Below, one piece after another: positions 20,771-33,456 of a stretch of DNA of 64,000 nucleotides. The notes beneath the pieces are model-generated. The model saw only the letters and a list, made by a program, of their open reading frames with translations, was not told the origin of the DNA and ran no database searches. Each line of letters opens with the position of its first letter. The first letter of the stretch is position 1. The position numbers and the translations under genes are program-made. Origin of the DNA: Bromus sterilis (taxonomy: Eukaryota; Streptophyta; Magnoliopsida; Poales; Poaceae); NCBI GenBank assembly GCA_950022295.1, contig OX465598.1:60868001-60932000 (forward strand), written 5' to 3'.

Positions 20771-23700
20771 ATGTCTCAAGGAACCCGTGGCCAGGTTGGT
20801 CGTAACCAAGGTCGTGGAAATGACCAGGAGGAAGACAACCTTCCACCCCCACCCACGATGGCTCAGGTTCTGATGGAAGTCGAGAGGAACCGCCGAAACT
20901 CTCACCATCTGTTGGAAGTCATTGCTCGCAACACCACTCAGCAGCGCAATGAGTTGGTGTCCCTGAACGACTTCATCCGACTTCATCCCCCGGTTTTCAG
21001 TTACTCCACCGAGCCCCTTGACGCCGATGACTGGCTTCGCAGCATCGAGAGGAAGCTCCAAGCATGCCGTGTTGCAACTGGTGACAAGGTCAGCTATGCC
21101 ACCTATCACCTCGAAGGTGCACCTAGCTCTTGGTGGGAGAACTTTCTGAATATGCGTCCCGTTGGACCGCCCGCATCTTGGGAGAAATTCTGCACTTCTT
21201 TCCGCGAGCACCACATTCCCAAGGGTCTTATGGACCGCAAGCGTGAGGAGTTCTGCAACCTCACTCAAGGCAGAAGGACCGTTGACGAGTTCAGTCGTGA
21301 GTTCAACCGACTTGCTCGTTATGCTACCGAAGAAGTCTCCACCGACTCCAAGAAACAAGAGAGGTTCCGTTGTGGCCTCAACACTGGAGTCCGTCGTGAG
21401 CTCAATCTTCATGACTTTGCCACATTCCAGGTCCTTGTCAACAAGGCCATCAAAGAAGAGGACATGAACACTCCCAACGACTTTCGTAAACACCCTAGAG
21501 ATGACAGTTCATCCAGTTCTGGCTCCCAGAAGCGCAAGATCTGGATCCCAAACAGCATGTTCCGCCAGAACAACCCCCCGAGGCCATCCTATGTGGCGCC
21601 TCGTCCACCAACCCAGTTCCACCCAGCTCCACCAAACAACCCAGCTCCACGAACTGTTTTCGGAGCCTGTTACAAGTGTGGTCAAGCAGGCCACTACTCT
21701 CGCGAGTGTCCCCAGAACCAGATCCAGCATCAGAATGCTCCACCCCGTGCCGGAGGCAACAACAGCAATGGTCGTGGAAAGCCACCCCAGAAGGTCTACA
21801 CCGCCAAACCCGCTCCTCCCGCCACTCGTGGACGTGTGAACCAGATCGCCGCCGAAGAGACTGACGACACCACTGACGTCATTCTTGGTACGCTCCCAGT
21901 CAATTATGTTCCTACTTCCGTTCTTTTCGACCCAGGAGCATCTCATTCATTCATGTCGGAAAGTTATGCACTTCGTCATGAGTTACCCTTTGTGGAATTG
22001 TCCACCCCAATGATTATTCAAACTCCAGGGTCAAGATGGCAAACTAATAGAGTAAGCCATGGTAATCAAATTGCAATTAAGGGTCTAGTATTCCTTGCTT
22101 CACTCATAGCCCTCAAGTCTTCAGACATTGATGTCATCCTTGGCATGGATTGGCTATCAAGACAGAATGCCTACTTGGATTGCAAAGGCAAATCCGTGAA
22201 ACTCACCCACCCTTCAGGCAAAACAGTCAACTATACCTCACCCAGAACAAGGACCCAAGTGCATTCCTTGAATGTACTTCCCCTTCCCGAACTTGAAGAT
22301 ATTCCGGTGGTTCGTGACTTCCCAGATGTCTTTCCTGAAGAGCTGCCGGGCATGCCACCCGATAGATGTGTAGAGTTTATAGTGGATCTTGCCCCAGGAA
22401 CCGCACCAATTTCTAGACGCCCATACAAAATGGCCCCACGTGAGTTAGCTGAGCTTAAAACCCAACTGGAAGCTTTGTTGGAGAAAGGCTTCATCCGCCC
22501 TAGCTCATCGCCATGGGGTTGCCCTGTTCTGTTCGTAACGAAGAAAGATGGAACAGAAAGGATGTGCGTAGACTATCGCCCGCTAAATTTAGCGACGATC
22601 AAGAACAAGTACCCACTTCCCAGGATCAATGATCTTTATGATCAACTTGCAGGATCCTCTGTCTTCTCCAAGATGGATTTGAGATTAGGTTATCATCAGA
22701 TCAAAATCCGAAACGAGGACATTCCCAAAACGACATTTACTACTTGTTATGGTCTTTACGAGTACACCGTCATGTCCTTTGGTTTAACCAATGCCCCCGC
22801 CACTTTCTCACGCATGATGAACTCGATCTTCATGGAGTATTTGGACCAGTTCGTCGTGGTTTACCTCGATGACATCCTTATATACTCAAAGAACGAAGAA
22901 GAACATGCCGAACACTTAAGGCTGGTATTGATGAAACTTAGAGAGCATCGCCTGTATGCTTAATTCTCCAAGTGTGAATTCTGGCTACCAAAAGTGACCT
23001 ACTTAGGCCACGTGATTTCTGCAAAAGGCATTGCTGTGAATCCCGAGAGAGTTCAGGCCGTCCTTGACTGGACTCCACCTGAATCGGTTAAGCAAGTTAG
23101 GAGTTTTCTTGGCCTAGCCAGCTATTGTCGTCGCTTCGTCGAGAACTTTTCTAAAGTTGCAAAGCCTCTAACTGAACTCCTCAAGAAAGATAAGAAATTC
23201 CTATGGACTCCCAAGTGCGAGGAAAGCTTTCAAGAGCTAAAAAGAAGATTGACTTCTGCACCTGTACTTGCACCTCCAGACACCAAATAGGATTTCGAGA
23301 TCTATTGTGACGCATCACGGCAAGGGTTAGGATGCATACTTCTGCAAGATCGACATGTGGTAGCTTATGCTTCACGCCAGTTGCGGCCACATGAAGAGAA
23401 CTATCCTACCCATGACCTTGAACTCGCTGCCGTAGTTCATGCCCTAACAACTTGGCGACATTACCTCCTTGGTAATCGTTGTGAGATTTATTCCGACCAC
23501 CAAAGCCTCAAATACATTTTCACCCAGCCAGGTCTTAATCTCAGGCAAAGACGCTGGATTGAGTTGATAAAAGATTACGACGTAGTAATTTCTTACACCC
23601 CAGGCAAAGCCAATGTCATGGCTGATGCACTAAGTCGTAAGTCGTATTGTAACAACCTCATGTTACAACAGTATCAACCACTTCTTCATGAGGACTTTCG

Positions 23701-25190
23701 CAAGCTCAACCTTGAAATTGTTCCTCATGGCTATCTTTCTACCTTGGTGGCGAAACCAACTCTTGAGGATCAAATCATAGTTTCCCAAAGGCGTGCACGA
23801 GGTGTTCGCCGGATCAAGGAGAACATTTCTAGCGGAGTTGCTAAATGTTTCTCCACAGATAGCAAGGGAACGGTATTCTTTGAAAATCGTTTGGTAGTAC
23901 CTAATAATAGGGAACTAAGGCAACTCATCCTCAAGGAAGCCCATGACACACCCCTCTCGATTCATCCCGGTAGCACAAAAATGTACCGAGATCTACGCCA
24001 AAGATTTTGGTGGACTAGGATGAAGAGAGACATTGCTCAATTTGTTGCCGAATGTGATGTTTGTCGTCGCATTAAGGCAGAACATCAAAGACCTGCTGGT
24101 ACACTTCAACCTTTGTCTATTCCCGAGTGGAAATGGGACAAAGTCGGTATGGACTTCATCACCGGCTTTCCAAGAACCCAGAAAGGAAACAATGCCATCT
24201 TCGTTGTCATAGATAGGCTTTCCAAAGTTGCTCACTTCCTTCCGGTTCGCGAGTCTATAACTGCTAGCTAGTTAGCAGACTTGTACATCTCTAGAATTGT
24301 ATCCCTTCATGGTGTTCCTTTGGAAATCAATTCTGATCGCGGTAGCCTTTTCACCTCTAGATTTTGGGGAAGCTTTCAGAATGCTATGGGAACTCATCTC
24401 TCCTTTAGTACAGCTTTCCATCCTCAGTCTAGCGGTCAAGTCGAAAGGGTTAACCAAATTCTTGAAGACATGCTCAGAGCTTGTGTTATATCATTCGTAA
24501 AGAATTGGGAGAAGTCTCTTCCATTTGCCGAATTTTCTTATAACAATAGTTTTCAATCTAGTCTGAACATGGCTCCTTTTGAACTCCTTTTATGGACGAC
24601 GATGTCGAACACCACTAAACTGGTCAGAAACCGGTGAAAGACAATTCTTTGGACCGGACATGATCGAGGAAGCAGAAGAGAAAGTTCGCATTGTTCGTGA
24701 TCAATTGAAAGCAGCCCAGTCTCGTCAGAAAAGCTACTATGATCGTCATCATAGGCAAGAGAGCTACAATCTGGATGACAAGGCTTACCTTCGGGTTACT
24801 CCTCTGAAGGGAACCCAACGTTTCGGTATCAAAGGAAAGTTGGCCCCACGTTACATCGGACCTTTCCGCATTATTGCCAAACATGGAGAAGTTGCCTACC
24901 AACTTGAACTACCTCCGCACCTCTCCCGAGTACATGATGTATTCCATGTGTCCCAACTCAGGCGTTGCTTCAAGGACCCCATCCGCGAAGTCGACCATGA
25001 AACGCTTGATCTACAAGATGACCTTTCTTATCGAGAATACCCCGTTCGTATTCTTGATTCCACAGAGCGTGTCACTCGTCGTCAGAAGATTAGGTTTCTG
25101 AAAGTGCAATGGTCACAACACTCTGAAAGAGAAGCTACGTGGGAAAGAGAAGACCGTCTCACTGCCGAGTACCCCACCTTCCTCCCGTAG
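20771..25190 (+). pseudogene. Zeta gag-pol polyprotein with chromodomain, three stops and a frameshift
   Basis: Gag with CCHC knuckle C-x2-C-x4-H-x4-C near 21668-21710. Protease FDPGASHSF near 21926 (DPG where DSG or DTG is usual). Reverse transcriptase with VYLDDILIYS near 22858; RNase H with IYCDAS near 23300; integrase with H-H-C-C zinc region (23940-24090) and three acidic blocks (GMDFITGF, NSDRGSLF, GQVERVNQ); C-terminal chromodomain near 25040-25190 ending WEREDRLTAEYP. Stops: TAA 22961-22963, TAG 23288-23290, TAG 24269-24271. A frameshift near 24580-24600 moves the reading from frame 2 to frame 3. I take ATG 20771 after the acceptor-like TTCAG as the start, although the frame is open from 20720. 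The chromodomain would steer integration to certain chromatin. Confidence 0.93.
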
Positions 25191-25218
25191 ACTTCTGAAT
25201 CTCGGGACGAGATTCTTT

Positions 25219-25233
25219 TGAGTGGGGGCGAGT
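25219..25233 (+). promoter_or_regulatory. Zeta polypurine tract
   Basis: TGAGTGGGGGCGAGT directly before the 3' LTR TGTCAG at 25234. Confidence 0.75.
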
Positions 25234-28200
25234 TGTCAGAACCCTCTGTTAGGTAATGTGCTAGGATCAAAGTAACCTTGCATCATGTCAAAATTTTCAA
25301 AAGGAATCTTTGAAATCAACTTCAAAATCAAAATGGGAGAAGGAAACCCCCCAGATGAATTAATTCAAAAGGCCAGATAAAAATATTTTCCAAAAATTCA
25401 TGTTAGATTTTTGAAAAGTCTTATAAATGAGTGTGATCACATATCAAGTGATGTGGGACCCACCCCATGCTCATAGATTTTTCAAATATTCAAACAGTGC
25501 CTTGGAATTAATCAAATACCCCTATTTGATTTAAGATTCAAATTATTTGAATTTTAAAAATGTTGAAACTTTATGAGTGGCTATTCTATATTGTTATGAG
25601 GCCACATAAATTTTTTCAGCATTTAATAAAATGTTTAGCTATTTTATTTAGCTAAACAGAACAAATGTCAGCAGAGAAAATAGAAAAAGAAGAAGGGAAC
25701 CACTTACCTGTCGCCCAGACGAAGGCCCAGCCGGCCCAGCCCACCAGGCCGTTCTGTCGTCCTCCTCCCACACACCCAAGCAGCTCGGTGGCGAGGCGTC
25801 GACGCCGTGGACCCCACCGCGACGCCCAAGGGGTTCCAGGCCTACCCAGCCCTCCAAAGTGCGCCACGGAGACGCCCGCCTCGCCTTCTCTCTTTTCCCC
25901 CCATCGCCGCTTCGTCTCGCGCCTCCTCCTCGCTTTCCCCAAATCCCCCGAGAGCATCCGCCGTTCTCCGCCGTGAGAATCCGCAGCCAACGCCGGATAG
26001 GAGCCCGGAGACCGTGTCCCCCTCGCGCTACGTTGTCGTCCACGCCAGGAGCTCGAAGATGGTGACCTAGGAGCCACTGGAGCCGCCGCAATCGAAGTTT
26101 TCTTCTCGCCGGAGCCGCCGCGCGATTTCCTTGATTCCGGCAACCACAGGGCGTCCCCGACCGCGCCACCACCTCCGTTGAACTCACGGTGAGCTCACGG
26201 TTCGCCCGAGCCATTCCTTCGCCTCCCTCCTCCTCCCTAGCTGGATCCACCATGGACGCAGGAGCTTGTCGCCGCCATGGTCGATGGCGAGGAAGTTCCC
26301 GTGCCCCTTCGACCCATCCATGACGTCCTACGTGCTCCTGGTGCTCCAAGGATTCGTCCGAGCCATCGCATGTCCACGAAAACCCACCGCAACGTCGTCT
26401 TCGTCGTCGCCGAGCCACGGGCGCCGCTAGGGCTCGTCGCCGGCGTCACTCCGGTGCCCTCCGGTGGCGCTGCTGTGCTTGGGGTGATGCGGACGAGCTC
26501 GGGCTTCCGTTTGGTGGACTCAGCGCACCAAATGGTGGCCGGAGCTGCTTTCCCGTGCAGCGCCGCCGCGCTGGTGGCCACCGGCAGCTAGCCGCCGGCC
26601 TATTAGGCTAACCCCGGCCTAATCCACCCGCTAATGAACCCCCCAGAGCCGTTGACATGTGGGTCCAGCCCTGGCTAATCCCTGGATTAAACTTAAACCG
26701 TTTCAAATCGTTTTATTTAAGCAGTGAGAGGCTGACCAGTGGGTCCCAGCAGTCAGTGGACCCCCTGACGTCATGCTGATGTCATAGTGACGCAGTAAAT
26801 GAATTTCCAAAATAAAAAGAATTAAAGAAATTCTAGAAAATCCAGAAAATAGCCCAAACTTTGGTAATTCATAGAAAATTCATATTAACTCCAATTTGGA
26901 CAAATAATATATGAAAAATGATCAGGAGAAAATTATCTTTCCAAATATGCAACTTTCAACTCTGTTTGAGTTGATTTTAAAATGGGACCAGTAGCATATG
27001 TCATTTGAATTATTTGGAATTAATTCAAATTCAAATCAAATGATTTTGCAACTTGGACCATGAAATTTATGCTACAATTCAACCACACTTCAGAGGCATA
27101 TCATACACATTTTCCAAAAGGTTCAAAATGATCAAACAATGTCACATGCAACTTGGTTAATTTGAATTCAAATGTGGAGTTTGAAATTGCAATTCAATTT
27201 GCAATATACTCCATTTAAATGGAATTGCTTCACACATCAAAGCATGTACATCAAGATTCAAACTTCCATCATGTGTTTGTGCATCGTATTTACTTTGCTA
27301 CTTTGCTTGTTGTTTGTCGAGTAGAGGTGGAACCGGAGCAGGAGGCTGCCCCCTTCGTTGAAGACCCAGAACCCGAACCTCGTCAGCAAGGCAAGCAAAC
27401 CCCCATTGATCATGTCGATAAAATCCCACTTCCCTCTCATGTCTCGCTTATGCATTGTTTAGGATGATCACCATGATTCGTTTCTACCGCATAGATGAAC
27501 CCATTCCTTTGCATGACCTATCATTTTGTCACAGTAGTAAGCAAACCACAATCCTAGCAAATGTAGGAGTTGTTTGATATCATGTGGCCCCTGCAATGTT
27601 ACTGCTTATTGCATGCTTAGTATGATACCATGTTGTTACTATGATGTGAGTCGGGATGGTAGTGATCATGTTGATGATGGTAGAAAAGTGTTGGTGAATC
27701 GACCCTAATACAAGGTGAACGATGAGAGGCTGTGTAGGAGTACACGGTGGGTTGTCTCGTTGAACACCGCCCTAGTACGAGTTCTTGTGTGGTGATCCAA
27801 GATGAAGAGTACAACCACACATTGGGCTCACTGACCCCTCTCAACTTACTAACTCATCCCTTTCGATGTCCAGATGTCGCAATAGTTCGGAGTTCTGGTA
27901 GGCTTGTGGCCTGGATGCTAAGTGAGAGAACGGCTCATCCGAGACCGGCTTATGCACCACGCACACATCACTTGGGTCCACTTCGGTAAACCGGCCGGGT
28001 TCACAATAGTGGTAGCCTACCCAAGTAGGCGGCTTTCTCGGACTAGATCGGCTATGAGGTAACAGTTGTGGTGAGCATCCTCGCCGACACTTCTTGAACG
28101 GTGTCGAGTACAAAGGAGGTAAATGATGATCATGTGTGTGTAGCGGTACACCCTTGCAAGGTTAACAAAACTATTCGAATAGCCGCGTCCGCGGTTATGG

Positions 28201-29312
28201 ACTACTTTGAAAGCTTAGCTTGATTATTAGACAACTTGAACTGGATACTTCTAAAACACACCAAGATAAGTGTGAGTGCTATGGCGTGCTTTCTCGTGGG
28301 GAAGTCGAGGAAGGCACCATAGTGGTGTAATTGGTTGGAGAAAGTAGTGGACTCGTGTTCGCTTCTTACCTCAAAGTCTGGTACTCGTAGTTCGGGATTA
28401 GCCAAGTCAAAGCTGGCACTTATGCAAGTGAACCCCACCTCCCTTTACCTTGATACATGTGCATGAGTAGTATAGCTCCTATGTAAGTCTTGCTGAGTAC
28501 GATTTTGTACTCACGTTTGCTTAATCTATGTTTTAGATGATGCCACTGACCCCGAAGGTGGCTTCTTCATCGAGCTGGACGACTGAAGACCAACTAGTCT
28601 AGTCCCAGTCAGACGACTGGTTGCCTCGTGGAGGGCTTGTGTTTAAATAAGGCTTCTTAAGCCATTTGTTAAACTTGTCTGTACTCAGACATAATTTGCT
28701 TCCGCTCGTGTTGTAATGTTGGATCACATGTTTGTGATCTCTGTTTGCACTCTATAAGAGTTATCAATAAAATGTATACTTTGTAGAGAATTGCAATGAT
28801 ACCTGCTGTTCATACAAGGCATGTGTGCTGCGTGTATGTTTATAACATGCATGTCTTTGTATGGGTTTTCGAGACCTTAGTTGTGTTCTGGATGGCGGTC
28901 TTTCATACACCAAGTGGCCCTTAGATGTGCGCAGCTTGGGGCATCGCGATGCGATTGTTCGAGACTCTGTCTCGTGCACACTTTGTGGTATGATCGAGCC
29001 CGCCCTAGACCCCGACCAAGTGATCGGGCTGGAGTAAGTCTATGTGAGAGTTTTGAGATAGTCGATAGTATGGTTGAGGCGACTTGTCTTTGAATATGGG
29101 AGTTCACCACCCATATCATTAGACTTGTGTGCGGACGATGAGGACCCATCTCAGTTGATTATCCGGCCTGGATGGGATGCCCCTCACGTACGATGCTTTC
29201 CGAGAACGTTCTGTGCTTGGCCTTGTATGTTTAGACAAGTGGGTACGGTTCTCGGCTCTCCATATGACTATGTCTTAGCTGTACTTGCATACGCTAACCT
29301 CGGGTCCCGACA
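25234..29312 (+). repeat. Zeta 3' LTR
   Basis: Same length as the 5' LTR, with a few compensating single-base indels. Differences are scattered, with most runs of 50 or more bases identical. Ends GGGTCCCGACA, then ACTAT and resumed Epsilon LTR. Confidence 0.95.
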
Positions 29313-29317
29313 ACTAT

Positions 29318-30872
29318 CTAATTGGGCAATTGATTGATCAAGCTTTCCTGATCATGGCGACACTTAAGTCCATTGACAATGAGGTCATATCATTAATGGG
29401 AATGATGTGATGGACGGACACCCACCTAAAGTATTGCAATGTGATCGAGTCACATAGTTCAGCGTTGCTATGACTTTGTAACGTATGGCTTAGTCCTTAG
29501 ACCGTATTGATCATACGTAATCACGATCTATGAGGAGACTTTGATTTGTATCCCACCGCCTGACTGAAATATGCTGGCTATAACGGAGCACTTTGGGTAT
29601 TCCGAAATAGATGGTTGATGAGTATGTTAATAGATCAAAGCGGGATTTGTCAGTCCTTGTGACAGGACAGGTACTCTGGGCCCACTCGGTGATATTGCAT
29701 TAACACCTTGCAAGGACGTGACTAGGTCACAAGAGATGCAATGATCATGGACGAGAGAAGTTGTTTTGTTGTGAACGAGATGTGAACACGGTATGTGGGA
29801 TACCGACGATCAAACCTCGGACAAACAAAGTACCGCAGCACAAAGGGATTACGTCGTATCGTTAACGGTTTCCAAAAGCGATCGAAGTTCATTCGATGGA
29901 AGCGCAGGGGCTGTCAAGGATTGTAACCAGGTCCAACTGACTAGCCATTGGTCAATGAGAAGAGTCTCGACCATGTCTGCTGTTTCCCGGACCGTTAGGG
30001 TGTTACACTTAAGGGCAATCGATGCATAGGACAGTTACGGGATCAATCGGTGAAATAGGAGAAATCACCGGAATAGTTCCGGAGGAGGACGGAATGATTT
30101 CCGGACATTTTGAATAGTTCAAAATAAAGTTTAATTGTTTTAATAATGTTTTTATTATTTAATTATGTGAATTAAATATTTAAAACATATTAAATAAATT
30201 AAAAAATGGGAAAAAGGCTATATGGGCCCTTGGGGCCCATTAGGGGAGGAGGGGGTTCCCCCCTCTTGGGCTTGGCGCCAAGGGTGGGGCCCATCCCCCC
30301 CTTGGCCGGCGCACCTCCCCCCCCTTGGGGGTTTAGTCCCACATGGGGGAGGGGAGGAGGATCACACCCCCCTTGGCCTATATAAGGAGGGGTAGACCCC
30401 CCTTTTTCCATACAACATCAATCTCCTTCTTTCTCCTTCTCCTTCCCGGAAGTGGACTCCCCTTGTTAGGAGTCTGCACCAGGATTGGAGTTCTCCACCA
30501 TAAGGCAGGCCGTCGCTCTGCTGGAGTCGGGATCCGTAGCCGTCTTTCTTCCGCTGCTCGCCTGGTTCGGAGCACGGGAGGAACATCGATTGTACCGTAC
30601 GTGTATAATCTCTTTGAGGCACTACACCTGTGGTGCTACTTCGTCGCTGGAGGTTTACCGGGAGTCATCCTTGCCGGTGGTGGTCTTCTACACGACAGGG
30701 AGGTCGTAGTTCTGAGTCTACGCCAACCACGTTCGAAAGAACGTTTCCCTCTTTCGGTCTTCAAAGGTATGAACACCGATTCCCTCCGTTACCTTACATC
30801 GCCATAGCATAGATCTTGGGTTCGGGTACCGTAGGTGTGAAGAATTTGTGTTTTCTTCCCCGTATCCCAACA
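29318..30872 (+). repeat. Epsilon 3' LTR, second part
   Basis: Continues the 5' LTR sequence from the CTCATTGGGCAATTG point to CCCAACA. With the first part it makes 1713 bases against 1715 in the 5' LTR. TATATAAG at 30379-30386. CATTG (30873-30877) follows. Confidence 0.95.
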
Positions 30873-31382
30873 CATTGTATCTTTATTTTTCAACTTTTTG
30901 CCAAGTTATAGCCTCTTACGGCAAGGGAAGTAAAAGTTGTGACATGCTGTCCAGAAAACAGATTCTGTCCTCGTGACCAGAAAAATTCCAGAAAAATCCC
31001 TGTTCATCTTTATGAGCTGAAAGTTTTACACAGTATGCTCTATACAATTACGAAACTTCCATATGTTCTGAGTTTTTTTATTTGAGTTGCATAAGTGACC
31101 TTAAAAAATCCTTTACTTTCTGCTGTTCTGTTTTTCACAGATTCTGCCACGTTTTGTCTCTCCTAACTTTTGCAAACCTTAAGCTTGCTTTTTATTTGCA
31201 AAATCTTTTTGGCACTCTTGAGAAACAGTAGCTATTCAAGAATATCTTTATATCCAGTGGAGAAAAATTATTTATTAAGGGTACTAACCTCTCTAATCAG
31301 CTTATGATGAGTTATGTATGAAGTGAGTTTTCAAGTGTGCGATGGAAGATGATGAAAGAAGATTCAGGAGTGTCAAGCGCTC

Positions 31383-31395
31383 AAGCTTGGGGATG
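31383..31395 (+). promoter_or_regulatory. Internal polypurine-like motif 1 in Beta
   Basis: AAGCTTGGGGATG, identical to the 3' polypurine motif at 33443-33455. It continues into a hairpin, GGGATGC ... GCATCCC. Confidence 0.5.
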
Positions 31396-31438
31396 CCCCC
31401 ATGCATCCCAAAAAATATTCAAGGAGACTCAAGCGTTT

Positions 31439-31451
31439 AAGCTTGGGGATG
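31439..31451 (+). promoter_or_regulatory. Internal polypurine-like motif 2 in Beta
   Basis: A second AAGCTTGGGGATG 56 bases after the first, again followed by a GGGGATGC...GCATCCCC hairpin. Confidence 0.5.
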
Positions 31452-32707
31452 CCCCCGTGCATCCCCTTATCCATCAACAATCAGCGGTTCGTCCTTCGCC
31501 TCACTATATTTTTATCACTTCATGTATTATGTGCTATGCTTGGAGCGTCTCGCTCTTAGGTTTTGTTTTTAGTTTCTTTAGCTTTGCTTGCTGTTCATAA
31601 CAAGTTAGATCCTTTCTTACTTTGTGTGGGAGAGAAACACGCTCCACTTTCAAAATCTAGAACACATCATAGGATTCTTCATGCCTATCTTTTTGCTGTT
31701 GTGTGTTCTTTATCTTTTCATAGCTACTGCCATGTTTAGTTTTAGTCTTAGTTTGTCTTTAGCAAGAGCCTTGGCTTTTGTTTAGTTTGTTGCTGGAACT
31801 ATTTTTAGTTTTCATGTTTATCTTGTTAAAGAGAGTTAGTTGTTGCACTGAGTTGTGTTTTGTCTTGAAAGTAGGTAATTGAGGTTGCTATTTAATTTTA
31901 GTAGTAGCTTGCAATAGTTTTGAGGTATTGTTATGAGTAATGTTTGGAATTTTGGTGTCAAGAGCTCTTTCCTATTAGTGATAGGTGTCGTATTTTGGGC
32001 AATCCGTGTTTATTTTCAAAATACAAAACTAGTTGAGAACTGTAGCTACTAGATGGATCACTACTCTTCTGAGGAGTCGAATATTAGAGTACACTCACGT
32101 ACCATGAGTCAAGGATGCGCAAGGATAACCAAACCCCCATACACTCCTCCTCGGGGTACTTGTCTCTTTGTGAAACTCCTCACTAGATTGAGAGTTACCG
32201 ATAACAAGTGCATGAGTTCTTCGGACTAATGTAAGTATTGAGAGTTGACACTTCCACCTTCCCATATTTTGCTAGCCTTTCACGTGCCGTGCATTACCTT
32301 CTTCTCACTCCGAGAGTTGGTGTCCACCTTCGCCGGTACATCCAAACCCTTGGCATGATACGCCCTGTCATCATAAGCCTCCTTATATCTTTCCTCAAAA
32401 CAGCCACCATGCCTACCTATCAAGGGATTTCCATAGCCTTTCCGAGTTACATTTCCATGCAACATCCACCTCTTCATGACTTGATCTTCATGTCATACAT
32501 GTTCCTGCTACACTGGCAGCGGCATACATTGCATACATCATGATAGTTACTTCTTCTTTAAGTACCTTGTAAATTGTGAAAGATTTCCTCTACCTTCTTG
32601 TAAAATAGAGTGTTGCCCTTAAAGTGAGGAAAAGATCCCTAAGAGGACACATTAAAAGATCCCAAAGAGGACAAATGAGAGTTAAATAGAAAGAGCCATT
32701 GAGGCCA

Positions 32708-32763
32708 CAAAAAAATACAAAAAATAGAAAAAAGAGAAAAAGAAATAAAAAGAGAGAAAGGGG
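32708..32763 (+). repeat. A/G-rich tract in Beta interior
   Basis: Some 56 bases almost entirely A and G, with runs such as AAAAAAGAGAAAAAGAAA and GAGAGAAAGGGG. The same tract stands in Alpha at 61075-61132. Confidence 0.6.
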
Positions 32764-33442
32764 CAACACTACTATCCATTTGAGAGATCCACACTAGTAC
32801 TCCCTTTATATCCTTGTACTCCATAGAGATGATATTTTTACATATAGTTTGGAGAGCTTCCTAGCTCGTATGTACACCCGTTGCATGGCAATCCCTACTC
32901 CTCACATCATATCTATCATGTGGCATCTCTTGCCTATGATTGTCCTCATTGATGTGAGCCTTTCTCATCCTTTTTGTCTTCCTCCTCCACCATATTTCTC
33001 TCTTTGCCGTCCTAAGTGTCAACTTTCGTGCTTACGCTCATCCATTGCATGAGTGCTCAAAATAACGAAAAGGAGTGGATCAAATTGACTTGTACCTGGC
33101 TAGTGGTCTAGGGACGAGTCAAGATAAGATTCCAAAGAAGACCAAGTGTGACACTTTAGTAGATTGAGTTCGCAACAAAAATACTTTTTCTCGTATTCCC
33201 TATCCCCTTTCTTGCATGCAAACACCATTTGGAGACATTCGAGTCACAGACAGCGAGAGCTCTTGCACCTTTTGTTCTTTTGTTACTTGTTTTAATGCTA
33301 ATATAGACTCTTGCATGTTATGACTTGAATTTAATCTCTAACCTTGATTGCTTTACTTTTCAAAGTTCTTTTATGGTTGCTAGCATGTCACCACAAAAAT
33401 TATGCTTGTTATCATTTACCTACTCGAGGACGAGCAGGAATT

Positions 33443-33455
33443 AAGCTTGGGGATG
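33443..33455 (+). promoter_or_regulatory. Beta 3' polypurine tract
   Basis: AAGCTTGGGGATG, one T before the LTR. Alpha has the same motif at 61924-61936. Confidence 0.75.
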
Positions 33456-33456
33456 T

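Larger units (their letters stand above)
15164..29312 (+). mobile_element. Zeta: Ty3/gypsy chromovirus, Tekay/Del-like, with 4.08 kb LTRs
   Basis: 5' LTR 15164-19242 and 3' LTR 25234-29312, both 4079 bases, ends TGTCAGAACCC and GGGTCCCGACA. Target duplication ACTAT at 15159-15163 and 29313-29317. Order protease, reverse transcriptase, RNase H, integrase, chromodomain gives Ty3/gypsy chromovirus; the long LTR and chromodomain fit Tekay/Del. A further ORF precedes gag. By eye the LTRs differ at about 65-70 places, near 1.6 percent, so the insertion is fairly young but older than Delta. Confidence 0.95.
8261..30872 (+). mobile_element. Epsilon: Ty1/copia LTR retrotransposon, Angela/BARE-related
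   Basis: LTR 8261-9975 (1715 bases) and 3' LTR 15006-15163 plus 29318-30872, split by Zeta. The LTR begins TGTTGGATATGTGCCCTAGAG, close to the start of Triticeae BARE/Angela LTRs, and ends CCCAACA. The gag-pol order is gag, protease, integrase, reverse transcriptase, RNase H, which defines copia. CATTG duplications flank it. The two LTRs differ by scattered substitutions and small indels, so the insertion is not recent. Confidence 0.93.
30878..33456 (+). other. Beta interior, non-coding 3' part
   Basis: About 2.6 kb without any reading frame of reverse transcriptase, RNase H or integrase. It is collinear with Alpha 59193-61937 in many blocks, for example GACATGCTGTCCAGAAAACA, the twin polypurine-like motifs, an A/G-rich tract and a final CTCGAGGACGAGCAGGAATT. 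Conservation of order without coding content suggests cis-acting RNA functions or simple common descent. Confidence 0.75.
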
